A DNA stretch of 64,000 nucleotides from Mucilaginibacter sp. (GCA_030445275.1 JAUCSE010000006.1:1-64000), one strand, 5' to 3'. Shown: positions 45,196 to 55,322, counted from the stretch's first letter. Numbers and translations: made by a program. The notes: generated by a model from the letters alone, not told the origin.

Positions 45196-48100
45196 TTATT
45201 TAGTTGTATTGAGTTCTAAATTTAAGCCTATGTTATAGGTACGCGGCACCGGATACCCGCTAGAAGCATCTCTGCCTAAGGAAGTTACATTTTCAGGATT
45301 CGGGCCGTTATAGCCGGAAAAAGTTATCAGGTTATTGGTTGAGAAATATACTCTCAGGTTATTAAAACCAATTCTTCTGATAACTTTTCTATCAAATGAG
45401 TAAGAAAGTGTTACGCTGTTGATTTTAAAATAAGAACCGTCTTCTGCCCATAAAGTCTGATCAGATCTGAATGGTTGTATCTGGCCAAATCTTGAAAAAG
45501 AATAGGGATTAGGATATTTAGCGTTATCGCCTGGATTTCGCCAGATATCCAGATTTGTTAAAGGCACCACGGCCAAAGGACTACCATAAGGGTTAGGGCT
45601 ATTAGCATCGCGGCCAAAAGGATCACGCATAATAGATAAACGATCAGCAAGGGCATTATTCAGGATTGTTCTTTTTAGGGTAAAAGTTCCATAAACATTC
45701 AATCCAAAATTCTTGTAGTTAATATTTGTCGAAAGTCCCCCCGTAACCAAAGGTTGTGAGTTCCCGGTTATTTCATAATCTCTGCTGTCTAAAATATAAT
45801 CGCCGTTAACGTCTTTAAAAATTGGATCTCCCCCTTTGAATGCAAGCCCGTTAGTTTGGTATTTTTTGCCTGTTACCGGATCTACAGGTACATTTCCATC
45901 AGTAGAATAAACTCCCTGGTTAATATGCAAATAATTTGATAATGTGTTTGCACCTACACGATAAACAATGTGCTGTAAATTGTTATTATCAAACTTTATA
46001 TACTGACCATTATATTCGGCAGGTAACTTTAACAAAACATCCCGGTTGATGGCTCCATTAGCTGAAATACTCCAATTGAAATCTTTTGAGGTAACGGGTC
46101 TTACTGTAATTGTTAACTCATAACCATAATCGGCAATGGCCACATCGTTACTTGTCTTTTTTTGAAATCCAGTACTATTAGCTAAAAACCTATCGAATAG
46201 CAGGTTATCAACTTTTTTATAATAAGTATCAAAGTTTAACTCCAACTTACTTTGAAAAAGCCCAATATCGAAACCAAGATTGTATTGGGTGGTTGTTGTG
46301 GGTTTTAGTGCAGGGTTAGGTATAAATTCATAATCAACACCAATTGTTGGATTATTATTAAAATTTCCATTTAGGTTATATTTACCATAAATACTTTCTA
46401 AACTACCTGTTGGTACAATGTTTTGTCCCCAGGTTAACCTAAAGCCACCATAAGTTAGCCATGACAGATCTTTAAACCAGTTTTCCTTGCTGTAATTCCA
46501 CCTTAGTCCTACTGATGGATTTTTTGAGTACGGATTCTCTAATCCGTTTGAGGAAGTACCATCCAGACGGTATGACAGTTCAAGCACATATTTTCGCTGA
46601 AAATCATAACTAACTGCCCCGGCAAAGGAGGCAATAGTAGCATTTTTATAATTGGAAAGCACACCACCACCTCTTGAATAATAGGAGTCAAAACCAAGGG
46701 GACCCTGAAGTTGATCATTTGGTGATTTTTCCTGGCGGATGATGCCGCTTTGCCCTCCTTGCTTATAGATCTCATTAAAGGTATTAATGAATATATTATG
46801 ACTGGCACCAAATGTTTTAGCATACGTAATGGCGTTACGATTATATAGGGTAAAGTTGCGCCCCTCAAAGTCATAAACCCGGGCAAATTGAGAGTTAGCC
46901 GCGGCTGGTGTAAATGTTGATTCGGCATCTGAAGTATAATCATAACTGATACTTGATGATAAAGCAAGTCCTGGTATAAATTCATAACGGCCATCTACAT
47001 TGGCGCGTATATTTCGTGTACTGTTACTGTTCAAGGTTTTTAATGCCGATGTAACTCCATTTGATGCCAGGTAAAATGATGGGGGTGGTAATAATGTTGA
47101 GGCTTGTCCGTTTGTGGCAACTCCCTGTTGTAATATCCCCAGACCATCCCCCTTGTTCTGGCTGCCTACCGACCCGAATAATGAGCTAAAAAACCTGAAT
47201 TTATCATTGGGTTTAAACTCCATGTTCATGTTCAGGTTATACCTGTCAAAACCCGTATTTTTTATTACTCCTTTTTCTGAATAATAACCAACATTCGCTT
47301 TATAATTAAAACGTTGGTCGCCACCATCTAAGGCAAGGTTATGACTTTGGTTATAAGTTGTAGCATAAAATACAGACTGCCAATCAGTTGAGTTATTCCA
47401 GTAAGCATTTAAGCTATCGGCCAGGAAACCCGTCATACCAAGTAATCTTAACTCTGCAACGGTTGTTGCATTTGATAATATTTGTTGAATTTTTGCCTGG
47501 CGTTCCGCGTTCCCACCCAATGTTTCACGTAATTTTGGGGGTGCATTGACAAAAAAGTTACCGGTGTAACGCACTCTTGGTATTTTTGAATTTCCGCGTT
47601 TGGTGGTAATAATAATTACGCCATATGCACCTCTTGAGCCATACAACGAGGTTGCCTGTGCATCCTTCATGATCTGGATGCTTTGTATATCCTCTACCGG
47701 AATGAGCGATAGTGGGCTAACTCCAGGCCCCTGGGTTTGAAAACCAAATTCCGCGGCTTTATCGGCATCTAAAGGAACCCCATCAATAATGTACAAAGGA
47801 GATGTTGGTTGTAAAAACGATTCACTACCGCTACCGGTAACACTCAGGGTTGACAAACCACGCACTTGAACAGAGCCCCTGAAACCTGGGGCCCCGGTAT
47901 TATTTTGAACATTTAAACCCGCGACCCTACCTTGTAATAACTGTTCGGGGTTTGATACCGGTATATCAGAAAGATCTTTACCGCTGATTGTGGTTGTTGA
48001 GCCGGTTGTTGTTTCTTTATCCCTCTTTTGATAGGCAACAATAATAACTTCCTTAATACCTTTTTGATCCTCACTTAATTTTACTGTTATGTTATTTTGT

Positions 48101-48372
48101 ACGGCCTCGATCTTTATTTTTTCGGTAACAAAACCTATAAATGTAAATGTAACTGTAGAGTTTACGGGTACGGTAATAGTAAACCTCCCTTTTAAACCTG
48201 TTTGAGTTAATCCTTTTTTATCTAAATATATGTTTACGCCAGGCAACTCCTTATTGGTTGATTTTTCAACCACCGTACCGGTAACCGTAATATTTTGTGC
48301 TTGCGAATAAATGTCTGTGCAGCAGATCATGCAAACAAAAAGCACTATGTAAAATAGTATGTATTTTCTCAT
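45196..48372 (-). CDS. SusC/RagA TonB-linked outer-membrane transporter (second pair)
   Basis: The 1058-residue protein has a signal peptide ending DIYSQAQ. A carboxypeptidase-regulatory-like domain (about 28-100) shows NKELPGVNIYLDKKGLTQTG and GRFTITVPVNSTVTFTF. The plug follows, with DLSDIPVSNPEQLLQGRVAG, LYIIDGVPLDADKAAEF and IQIMKDAQATSLYGSRGAYG, then a long barrel ending YNIGLNLELNTTK. It lies mid-operon, 20 bases after the DUF5007 gene, so the operon encodes two complete SusCD transporters. Confidence 0.95.
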   Translation of the reverse strand: MRKYILFYIVLFVCMICCTDIYSQAQNITVTGTVVEKSTNKELPGVNIYLDKKGLTQTGLKGRFTITVPVNSTVTFTFIGFVTEKIKIEAVQNNITVKLSEDQKGIKEVIIVAYQKRDKETTTGSTTTISGKDLSDIPVSNPEQLLQGRVAGLNVQNNTGAPGFRGSVQVRGLSTLSVTGSGSESFLQPTSPLYIIDGVPLDADKAAEFGFQTQGPGVSPLSLIPVEDIQSIQIMKDAQATSLYGSRGAYGVIIITTKRGNSKIPRVRYTGNFFVNAPPKLRETLGGNAERQAKIQQILSNATTVAELRLLGMTGFLADSLNAYWNNSTDWQSVFYATTYNQSHNLALDGGDQRFNYKANVGYYSEKGVIKNTGFDRYNLNMNMEFKPNDKFRFFSSLFGSVGSQNKGDGLGILQQGVATNGQASTLLPPPSFYLASNGVTSALKTLNSNSTRNIRANVDGRYEFIPGLALSSSISYDYTSDAESTFTPAAANSQFARVYDFEGRNFTLYNRNAITYAKTFGASHNIFINTFNEIYKQGGQSGIIRQEKSPNDQLQGPLGFDSYYSRGGGVLSNYKNATIASFAGAVSYDFQRKYVLELSYRLDGTSSNGLENPYSKNPSVGLRWNYSKENWFKDLSWLTYGGFRLTWGQNIVPTGSLESIYGKYNLNGNFNNNPTIGVDYEFIPNPALKPTTTTQYNLGFDIGLFQSKLELNFDTYYKKVDNLLFDRFLANSTGFQKKTSNDVAIADYGYELTITVRPVTSKDFNWSISANGAINRDVLLKLPAEYNGQYIKFDNNNLQHIVYRVGANTLSNYLHINQGVYSTDGNVPVDPVTGKKYQTNGLAFKGGDPIFKDVNGDYILDSRDYEITGNSQPLVTGGLSTNINYKNFGLNVYGTFTLKRTILNNALADRLSIMRDPFGRDANSPNPYGSPLAVVPLTNLDIWRNPGDNAKYPNPYSFSRFGQIQPFRSDQTLWAEDGSYFKINSVTLSYSFDRKVIRRIGFNNLRVYFSTNNLITFSGYNGPNPENVTSLGRDASSGYPVPRTYNIGLNLELNTTK

Positions 48373-48392
48373 TGTGATGGCTTTAAATACAG

Positions 48393-49481
48393 TTATTCAT
48401 TTTCGAACTTTGGATTCTCCTTTATAAAGTGGAAAACTATTTCCCAGTCTCCCTTTTTATATATGGCGAAATCTATCCCGAAGCTTGCCACTACCCTAAC
48501 CCCGCCAAAACCTATTCTTGAATATTTAAATTCGGCATGATCCCGCGTACCATCTGGAGAATAGGTAGTTGGTACCTGAACTAATGGAATTGGATAAGCA
48601 ACATCGTATTGTACATAGGTGGAAGTTTTTTGCATGTTGAACCCATGTACTATTTTATCCCATGCGGTTTCATTAAAAGCAACAGGGTTTATGGCCACCG
48701 AATCCTTGTTTAAAAATTTAAACCTCACAGAATTTCCATTACCGCCTGTAAACGGCCGTATATAAACTACAACATCCCTTTTATCGTCATTACTTTGAAG
48801 CGCTATATCTGATGAAGCTCCAATTACACCATTTAAAAATGGCCTTATATAGTTTCTGCTTAATGGATTGTAAGGTGTTTTTGGATGGGGGGCCGGGCCA
48901 CCCGAATAAATATTAAAATCATCGGAAGGTTCATAAGGACGCTCACGATACGGGCGCACCTGTAAATCTTTGATAACAGTACTCCCTCCTGTATTGCTGA
49001 TTCTCAGATCAAAAAAACGTGTATCCTGCGGAAAATTGGTACTGTCTGCTGGCCTGGGCTTTATCAGATCGTTTGTTGATGAAGCCCACAGAATGAACTC
49101 GCCCGATGAACGTACCTCAAACAACGGATGCTCTTCCAATTTTCTTTTAGCCTCTATTTCAGCAAGGCTTTTCTCCAAGCCATTATATGGAGCTGTCCAC
49201 ACATAAGTAGGTTTCTTCTGAAAAAGATCAGTATAAGGTCTTCCATCACCAAAGCGGGCATTAATAATTTCAAATTTTATAGGTTGGGTTGAATTATCAC
49301 CGTTAAAGCCCCCCATTAATGTGGTACGCCCTATAATTGGTTCAAAAATCTTATTGCTATAGTTTATGTTTGAGCTTAAATAGTCTTTCTCTCCAGGAAG
49401 ATTGAATATTTTTTTACAACTGCTTAACACAGCTATAGCAAACAAAAAGAAAATAAACTCTTTTTTGATATATGTTCTCAT
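48393..49481 (-). CDS. DUF5007-type surface lipoprotein
   Basis: The lipoprotein (about 362 residues) has a signal and lipobox FFLFAIAVLSSCKKIF. The mature part is beta-rich, with SNINYSNKIFEPIIGRTTLM near the start and YRERPYEPSDDFNIYSGG in the middle. It ends with a strand-rich domain (RIGFGGVRVVASFGIDFAIY and DWEIVFHFIKENPKFENE). I recall this as DUF5007, a family found in SusCD loci with fasciclin proteins. The start at 49481 was chosen because an ATG at 49520 would overlap the spacer to the upstream stop (49524) and precede the signal peptide by 13 polar residues. Confidence 0.78.
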   Translation of the reverse strand: MRTYIKKEFIFFLFAIAVLSSCKKIFNLPGEKDYLSSNINYSNKIFEPIIGRTTLMGGFNGDNSTQPIKFEIINARFGDGRPYTDLFQKKPTYVWTAPYNGLEKSLAEIEAKRKLEEHPLFEVRSSGEFILWASSTNDLIKPRPADSTNFPQDTRFFDLRISNTGGSTVIKDLQVRPYRERPYEPSDDFNIYSGGPAPHPKTPYNPLSRNYIRPFLNGVIGASSDIALQSNDDKRDVVVYIRPFTGGNGNSVRFKFLNKDSVAINPVAFNETAWDKIVHGFNMQKTSTYVQYDVAYPIPLVQVPTTYSPDGTRDHAEFKYSRIGFGGVRVVASFGIDFAIYKKGDWEIVFHFIKENPKFENE

Positions 49482-49523
49482 CTGTTTATGTTTAATTGTA
49501 TTAATTTTTTGAAATTCCATTGC

Positions 49524-50633
49524 TTATTTTGCTTTGTTTATTGTCCACTCAGCCAGTTGGAAAAGACCACCATTTCGGAGTTCAGAAATATCAATCCGGT
49601 AAAACTTATAGGCTACAGTATTGGGGCACCTGAAAACTTTGGTCTGATATCTTTCTTCAAAGAAGAAGTTGCTGCGCCTGTCCAATTCGTCCCAGTTTTT
49701 CCCGTCATTTGAGCCCTGATAGGTCCAGGCACGCGGATCACGCTCTGGAGAATCATTTGCAGAGGTAAGGGTATATACGCCTGATACCTCAGGGCTATTC
49801 AGCTCAAACTGTATCCATAAACGTCCCTGTAGATTGGCCAGAAATTTGGTGTGATCATCACCATCTATTACTTTTTTAGATCCTTCACCATTATCAGGGC
49901 CGCCATCATTATCTCTTAATACAGAAAGCTTACCTCCTATTAGTTTTATTAAGTTTGGTGGTGGTGGTACAAATGTGAGGCGCGGCACAAATTCATCAAA
50001 GCCGAAAATATGGTCAGGGCTTACCACATGAACTATACCGTTTTTGGTTCTGATATTATTTGACCCAGTTGTAGTGGTTGACCAAAACCTGACGAATTTG
50101 CTTCTTTTGGTATTACTAAATTCTATTTCTTCGGGCCCACCTTCAACCTGTCCTGATGCAGATGTTTTAACGGCCTTTCCATGCATTGGATAACCAAACC
50201 GTACACTTGATAAATCAAGTCCATCTTGTAAGGTTAAAGAATCAGTAGTGATCTTTCCTCTTATAATATAATAGGATACCATTGTATCTAACTGTATTCC
50301 ATCAATATTTGCCAGAAAAAGCGGGTCTTTATCCGTTTGCCGCCTTAATGTATTTAAGTTGGTAATGGCCAGTTGAAAACTTGGATTTGTAACGGCAAAC
50401 AGCGTAACATTACTGTCTGTTAACATTTGTTTTAATCCCATCCTGTCAACCGTGGCAATCAGTGAATCATATACCCCGGGTTTACTTTTTAAATATTCAT
50501 AGGTGTTACCGGTAAACTTTGTATTATTTTCAGGAGCATTATGATATCCGCCATCCTTTGTGCAAGCCGATTGTAACAGACCTACTACCAATAATGGTTT
50601 TAAAGCGCTCATATATATTTTAATTTTTTTCAT
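49524..50633 (-). CDS. Fasciclin plus discoidin-like lipoprotein
   Basis: The 369-residue lipoprotein has a lipobox VVGLLQSACTKDGG. A fasciclin domain (about 40-215) follows, with TYEYLKSKPGVYDSLIATVD, VTLFAVTNPSFQLAI, MVSYYIIRGKIT and GIVHVVSPDHIF. A C-terminal discoidin-like domain (about 230-369) shows DNDGGPDNGEGSKKVIDGDD, LTSANDSPERDPRAWTYQGS and FQLAEWTINKAK. That second domain is a close relative of the one in the last gene of the operon (37201-38019). It probably works in surface adhesion or ligand capture beside the first SusCD pair. Confidence 0.85.
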   Translation of the reverse strand: MKKIKIYMSALKPLLVVGLLQSACTKDGGYHNAPENNTKFTGNTYEYLKSKPGVYDSLIATVDRMGLKQMLTDSNVTLFAVTNPSFQLAITNLNTLRRQTDKDPLFLANIDGIQLDTMVSYYIIRGKITTDSLTLQDGLDLSSVRFGYPMHGKAVKTSASGQVEGGPEEIEFSNTKRSKFVRFWSTTTTGSNNIRTKNGIVHVVSPDHIFGFDEFVPRLTFVPPPPNLIKLIGGKLSVLRDNDGGPDNGEGSKKVIDGDDHTKFLANLQGRLWIQFELNSPEVSGVYTLTSANDSPERDPRAWTYQGSNDGKNWDELDRRSNFFFEERYQTKVFRCPNTVAYKFYRIDISELRNGGLFQLAEWTINKAK

Positions 50634-50644
50634 ATATGGTCAGT

Positions 50645-52144
50645 TTATTTCCAAAATGGATTTTGAGTTAATAGATTGTTTTGTGAGATAAGTTTCCGCG
50701 ATATTGGCCAGTAGATGCCCTGCGAATTGATCAGACTTAAAAAGGCTGGGTTATTTTGTTTGATCTTGTTGTATCGTATCAGATCGTACCATCGCTGGCC
50801 TTCGCCCATGAGTTCGCGATGCCGCTCTTCAAATACCATGTCTATTACTTCTTTATTAATGTTAATAGTGGTTATGCCTCTCCGGGCCATTACATTCACC
50901 ATTTCATTTATAGCTCCATTTTGGTCTCCTAAAACTGCCAGCGCTTCGGCACGCAGCAGAACAACATCCTCAAGTCGTGTAAAAATCAGCGCACTGGTAA
51001 AATACCGGAAGGTCGGATCGGACACGCCGCCCTGTATTACTTTTATTTTACTGAATATGGGGTACTTACCATTAATGTTGGTAAAATATCTTTCGGTGCG
51101 GGGTTGCCCAAGGGTATCAAAACTAAAGCGCTCGTCATTAATCTGATCAAATATTTTAATGATGGTATCCTTAGGCATATAAATGTCCGGAACCTTTTTG
51201 TTTACCACAGGTTCTGCTAAGGTTAGCTCTTCTATGTGTCCGGCAACTGCACCATCAATATGCCCCCAAACAGAACCAAGACCAAAAATCTGACTGTTGT
51301 TCTTATCAAAAAAGAATCCATTTGATTTGGTGAGGTCTTCCGTGCTTTGAAAATTAATGCCACTCTTACCATAGTTATCCTCTACAAATTTGGCATAGGT
51401 AGCAACATTAGTATAGTTACCCTGCCAGGCAGCTAAATGAGCCAGAACAGCGTAAGCTGTATTTTTTGTAGCTAAAGCCCCTCCCCATCTGCCGGAGTCT
51501 TCATTGTAGTAATTACCTGGTTGCTGAACATCCCCGCTGCTATATATAAAAGGCAGATCTGCAGCTGCTTTGAGTATTTCCTGTTCTGCCCAAACTAATA
51601 TCTTAGCTTGACTTTCCCGGGGTTTGTTTTCAAACTGGCCGTCATGAGAAGCGGTTATGAATGGTACATCTCCCCAAATCCTAACCATATAGAAGTATGC
51701 AAAAGCTCTTAAAAAACGAATCTGTGCAACATCAACCAACATATTGTTCTCGGTGTAGCGTTTATCGGCCGCTTTTACATCGGCAACACGTTCAAGAAAA
51801 ATATTTGCAGCGTTAACTATAGCAAAAAAACGGGTCCAGTCAGATAGTGCTTCAATTGTTGGATACGATGCATTTAATTTGTTACTGGCAATAGCTTTAA
51901 GATCCTGCCTGTTTGGACTGATAAATTCGCCTGTACGAACATCTCCGTATAACCAATGCCCGTCATTATCATACAATGCCGCCCGTGTAAGTGCATAAAC
52001 ACCCAATAAGCCTGCACGTGTGTCTTCAAGCTTATTCCACATGTTCTTTTCGCCAACCACCCTGGCTGAATCTATATCTAATGTTTTGTTACAAGCGGTT
52101 AAAACCGTAGAAAACAGAAGAATGATATATAATATCTTTTTCAT
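50645..52144 (-). CDS. SusD/RagB-family outer-membrane lipoprotein (first pair)
   Basis: The protein (about 499 residues) has a lipobox LLFSTVLTACNKTL (Cys18). SusD features are MWNKLEDTRAGLLGVYALTR, RFLRAFAYFYMVRIWGDVPF and the C-terminal RLEDVVLLRAEALAVLGDQN with MVFEERHRELMGEGQRWYDL. The start at 52144 (MKKILYIILLFS) begins the signal peptide and avoids overlap with the upstream SusC, which ends at 52179; the longer frame from 52252 is not credible. It is the partner of the first SusC of the operon. Confidence 0.93.
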   Translation of the reverse strand: MKKILYIILLFSTVLTACNKTLDIDSARVVGEKNMWNKLEDTRAGLLGVYALTRAALYDNDGHWLYGDVRTGEFISPNRQDLKAIASNKLNASYPTIEALSDWTRFFAIVNAANIFLERVADVKAADKRYTENNMLVDVAQIRFLRAFAYFYMVRIWGDVPFITASHDGQFENKPRESQAKILVWAEQEILKAAADLPFIYSSGDVQQPGNYYNEDSGRWGGALATKNTAYAVLAHLAAWQGNYTNVATYAKFVEDNYGKSGINFQSTEDLTKSNGFFFDKNNSQIFGLGSVWGHIDGAVAGHIEELTLAEPVVNKKVPDIYMPKDTIIKIFDQINDERFSFDTLGQPRTERYFTNINGKYPIFSKIKVIQGGVSDPTFRYFTSALIFTRLEDVVLLRAEALAVLGDQNGAINEMVNVMARRGITTININKEVIDMVFEERHRELMGEGQRWYDLIRYNKIKQNNPAFLSLINSQGIYWPISRKLISQNNLLTQNPFWK

Positions 52145-52178
52145 TTTTATAATAGGATTTTTGTAGCCATGTTTCATA

Positions 52179-55100
52179 TTATAATTCCATTTTAACACCC
52201 AGTGTATAAGTTCTTGGTATTGGCTGTCCATAACCTGTATCGTAGCCATCATAGTTTACCAGTTCAGGATCCTGACCTGTATAAGGAGTTATTGTAAATA
52301 CATTATTTACTGTGGCATATACATAGAACCTGGTTAGCTTAATTTTTTTAGCCTGAAAGGTTTTGGTAAAATCATATCCTAATGAAAGCGCTCTTAATTT
52401 CAGGAATGAGGCATTTTCAAGAAAAAGATTCTGATCAACCCGGTATGGTATAACTGTACTCCAGGGGTTATATAAGGGATACTTATTGTAATCACCTCGT
52501 TTTTCCCAAAAGGTGATCTCTTTAACAGAGTTTACATCGCTGTTACCTTCCCTGTTAATAAAATCAAACCGGTTAGCCATTTCCTGATTAATCAGATTTC
52601 TTCCCAGATTGAAATAAAAGTTTAAGTTGAGGTTCCAGTTACCATACCTGAAATTATTGTCAAAACCTCCTGATACCTGGGGTAATGAATGCCCTGATAA
52701 TGTTTTATCATTATCATCTATTACATTGTCACCATTCAGGTCCCGCCATTTGGGGTCGCCTGCCTGTAAAGGAGTTCCGTTATACTTAAGTGGCTGGCCA
52801 TTAACAACAGGTATTTGGCTGTTTGATGTGTAAATACCGTCGTTCACCAAAAGCCAGTATTGATCAACCGGATGCCCTACTTTTAAAAGTTTATTATCTA
52901 TTATAATTTGACTCAAACCACGTGGTAGTGATTTCAGTTTATTGGCATTATGGTTTAGGTTTAAAGCCGATGTCCAACCAAATTTGGTGTGGTTGATTAT
53001 GTTTGCCGTTATAGTAACATCTATACCGCTATTATTAATTGCCATACCGCTTTCGATAGATTGCTTATAACCATATTCGGCGTAAGCTGGGATACCGATA
53101 AGCAAGTTCTTTTCATTTTTGGTATACCAATCAAATGAGAAGCGTAACCGATTGTTGAGCAAGCCGGCATCCATACCCCAATTAAGCTGATTAGAGTATG
53201 ACCATGGAATACCGTAACCTATCCAACCGGTTGAATAAGGTCTTGTTAATACGCCAAATGCATTATACCCGGGTACGGTTAAATTACCCGTATACCCAAC
53301 CGACGCGGTATACTGCGGCCCTTGCGAGTAATTATCAAACGCGTTAAGGCGCCCTAAACGGCCTGCACTTGCACGCAGTATCAGCTCGCTGATCCTGGTA
53401 TTATCTTTTAACACTTCTTTTTTTACGTTCCATGCAGCAGCAAGAACCGGCGAATAAAACCAACGACTGGTTGGTTGAGCATTCGACGAACCATCGGCAC
53501 GTATAGTAGCTGATAATGAATATTTCCCTTTAAATGTATAATCGGTTTTGGCATACATTGACACCAGGTTATCCCGGGTTTTGTCAAGGAAACGATAAGT
53601 TAACTCCCGGGGAAAGGCAACCGGGTTTAAATAGTTGGGATTATCAGAACCATCATCATTTTTAGGTTTTGAATCTAACAGGTTTATCTTTATAAAATCA
53701 TTTACGCCTTTATAAGCATAAGCGTTGCTGTATTTATAGGTGTCCCACTGAACAGATTGTCCAACCTCAAAATGGAATTCATGTATATTATTTAATTTAA
53801 GATCATATGTTGCTTTATTATCCATCATTAACCTCTGGCTAAAGCCAAAATAGTTTGACGCATAACTATTGCCTTGTAAAAGTGTACGGGCATAAAACAC
53901 GTCCCGGTAGCCTTCATTATAATCTACACTAAACGTGGCGCTGAAATTGAACTTTCCAAGTTCAATGCCAATTCTGGCATATCCGTCAATAATGTTGGTT
54001 TTGTTATTATCAAATCCTTTTTTGTATTGCGCAATATAATTGGCATAATAATCTTTGTTGGGTGGCAGCGGGGCGCTCAGATCAGGAAAATAGTTGATCT
54101 GTGCAAATCTGTCACGCAAATTCCTATTTCTATCCCGCTCCAACCTGTTGGCATTTACCATGGTCGAAAAAACCAGCCATTTCAGAGGCTTCATGTTAAT
54201 ATTAAACATGGCGCTATACCTGTTTATTCCTGTTCCGTCGGCAACTCCCTCATTTTTCAGATTACCAAGAGAAAATCGAAAGTTTGCCCGGTCGGTACCA
54301 CCTGATATTCCAAGATTAATTCCATAAACTAAAGCATTGCGGTAATAAAGATCGCTCCAGTCAGATTTTCCGCTGTAGACATTATTTAATGAATCACTTA
54401 GATAAATAGGATAATTTTCATCATCAGAATATCTGCCATTAGTAGTGTACAAATCATAAAACCTTTGCCTGAAAGCATTTTCGTACTTACCATTTATGGT
54501 GGTTACATGGGGCCTTTGTGCTAAACCAATGTAGGAGTCAAAAGTAACACTCCGGGTAGCACGTGGTGTTTTTGATGATAGGACAATAACACCATTTACA
54601 GCCCGCGAACCATATACTGCTGTTGCAGCCAGATCCTTTAATACTTCTACCGAAGCAATATTATTCATATCAATACCTGCAAATATGTTTGTAGCAGGTC
54701 CAATTCTGTTAAAATCATATTGCTGTATATCAAATGCAAACGGATGCTCCGTTACTAAGGGGATACCATCTAACACCACCAGGGGTTGCGATTGATATAC
54801 ATCCCTGGGCGAAAGCAGAGGCATTGGAGCCCCTCTAATAAACATATTTTGCACAGAACCAGGTTCGCCGGATGGCTCCTGTATATATAAACCCGCAAAT
54901 TGACCTTTTAAAAGCTGCTGTAAAGAAACAGCCGGAAACAAGGATAATTCGGAAGGCTTCTTGGTAAGACTGTCTGCTAAAAGATCATAAATGGTACGCC
55001 TTTTTACAATATTGGCATTATCTCTTAATAATGAATCCTTTTTTGCCGTATCACGGCGAACAGTGGTATCATTAATAAAAGCAAAGTAATTGATTTTGCT

Positions 55101-55190
55101 TATCCCCCCCTCATTACCCTTAGCTAAGCCAGTAAGCGCATTTGTAGTAATTGCTGTAAAAACTACAAAGCACAGCCATAAGTATCGCAT
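52179..55190 (-). CDS. SusC/RagA TonB-linked outer-membrane transporter lacking the N-terminal regulatory domain
   Basis: The 1003-residue protein has a signal peptide (MRYLWLCFVVFTAITTNALT). A short polar stretch rich in Asp/Lys/Arg (about 40-75, NDTTVRRDTAKKDSLLRDNA) takes the place of the usual carboxypeptidase-like beta domain. The plug is normal: VSLQQLLKGQFAGLYIQEPS, PLVVLDGIPLVTEHPF and VEVLKDLAATAVYGSRAVNG. The barrel follows, ending YTLGVKMEL. It is the first gene of the eleven-gene operon. Its leader is more than 600 bases long and carries three micro-ORFs. Confidence 0.94.
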   Translation of the reverse strand: MRYLWLCFVVFTAITTNALTGLAKGNEGGISKINYFAFINDTTVRRDTAKKDSLLRDNANIVKRRTIYDLLADSLTKKPSELSLFPAVSLQQLLKGQFAGLYIQEPSGEPGSVQNMFIRGAPMPLLSPRDVYQSQPLVVLDGIPLVTEHPFAFDIQQYDFNRIGPATNIFAGIDMNNIASVEVLKDLAATAVYGSRAVNGVIVLSSKTPRATRSVTFDSYIGLAQRPHVTTINGKYENAFRQRFYDLYTTNGRYSDDENYPIYLSDSLNNVYSGKSDWSDLYYRNALVYGINLGISGGTDRANFRFSLGNLKNEGVADGTGINRYSAMFNINMKPLKWLVFSTMVNANRLERDRNRNLRDRFAQINYFPDLSAPLPPNKDYYANYIAQYKKGFDNNKTNIIDGYARIGIELGKFNFSATFSVDYNEGYRDVFYARTLLQGNSYASNYFGFSQRLMMDNKATYDLKLNNIHEFHFEVGQSVQWDTYKYSNAYAYKGVNDFIKINLLDSKPKNDDGSDNPNYLNPVAFPRELTYRFLDKTRDNLVSMYAKTDYTFKGKYSLSATIRADGSSNAQPTSRWFYSPVLAAAWNVKKEVLKDNTRISELILRASAGRLGRLNAFDNYSQGPQYTASVGYTGNLTVPGYNAFGVLTRPYSTGWIGYGIPWSYSNQLNWGMDAGLLNNRLRFSFDWYTKNEKNLLIGIPAYAEYGYKQSIESGMAINNSGIDVTITANIINHTKFGWTSALNLNHNANKLKSLPRGLSQIIIDNKLLKVGHPVDQYWLLVNDGIYTSNSQIPVVNGQPLKYNGTPLQAGDPKWRDLNGDNVIDDNDKTLSGHSLPQVSGGFDNNFRYGNWNLNLNFYFNLGRNLINQEMANRFDFINREGNSDVNSVKEITFWEKRGDYNKYPLYNPWSTVIPYRVDQNLFLENASFLKLRALSLGYDFTKTFQAKKIKLTRFYVYATVNNVFTITPYTGQDPELVNYDGYDTGYGQPIPRTYTLGVKMEL

Positions 55191-55268
55191 AATTAATGGA
55201 TATTTAGATTGATGAAATGAAAAATGATTATTGAAAGGATTATACTTTCACGAAAAATAGCAAGCTAT

Positions 55269-55322
55269 TTATGCAGTGACGGGTATCCGAAAGAAGTGAT
55301 GCAGCGGAAACATTCTTTTCAT
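55269..55322 (-). CDS. Micro-ORF 3 of the SusC leader (17 residues)
   Basis: It reads MKRMFPLHHFFRIPVTA, then TAA. It shares 13 of 17 residues with the next copy, and the DNA match extends about 25 bases upstream of the ATG (ATTAACCAAAATCACTAAAT). It ends 79 bases before the SusC start. Translation is not proven; a leader-peptide or attenuation role is inference. Confidence 0.55.
   Translation of the reverse strand: MKRMFPLHHFFRIPVTA

Noticed and set aside
31078..55190. A classic polysaccharide utilization locus with assigned substrate
   Set aside because: No glycoside hydrolase, lyase or sulfatase with clear catalytic residues is present, so no substrate can be named.
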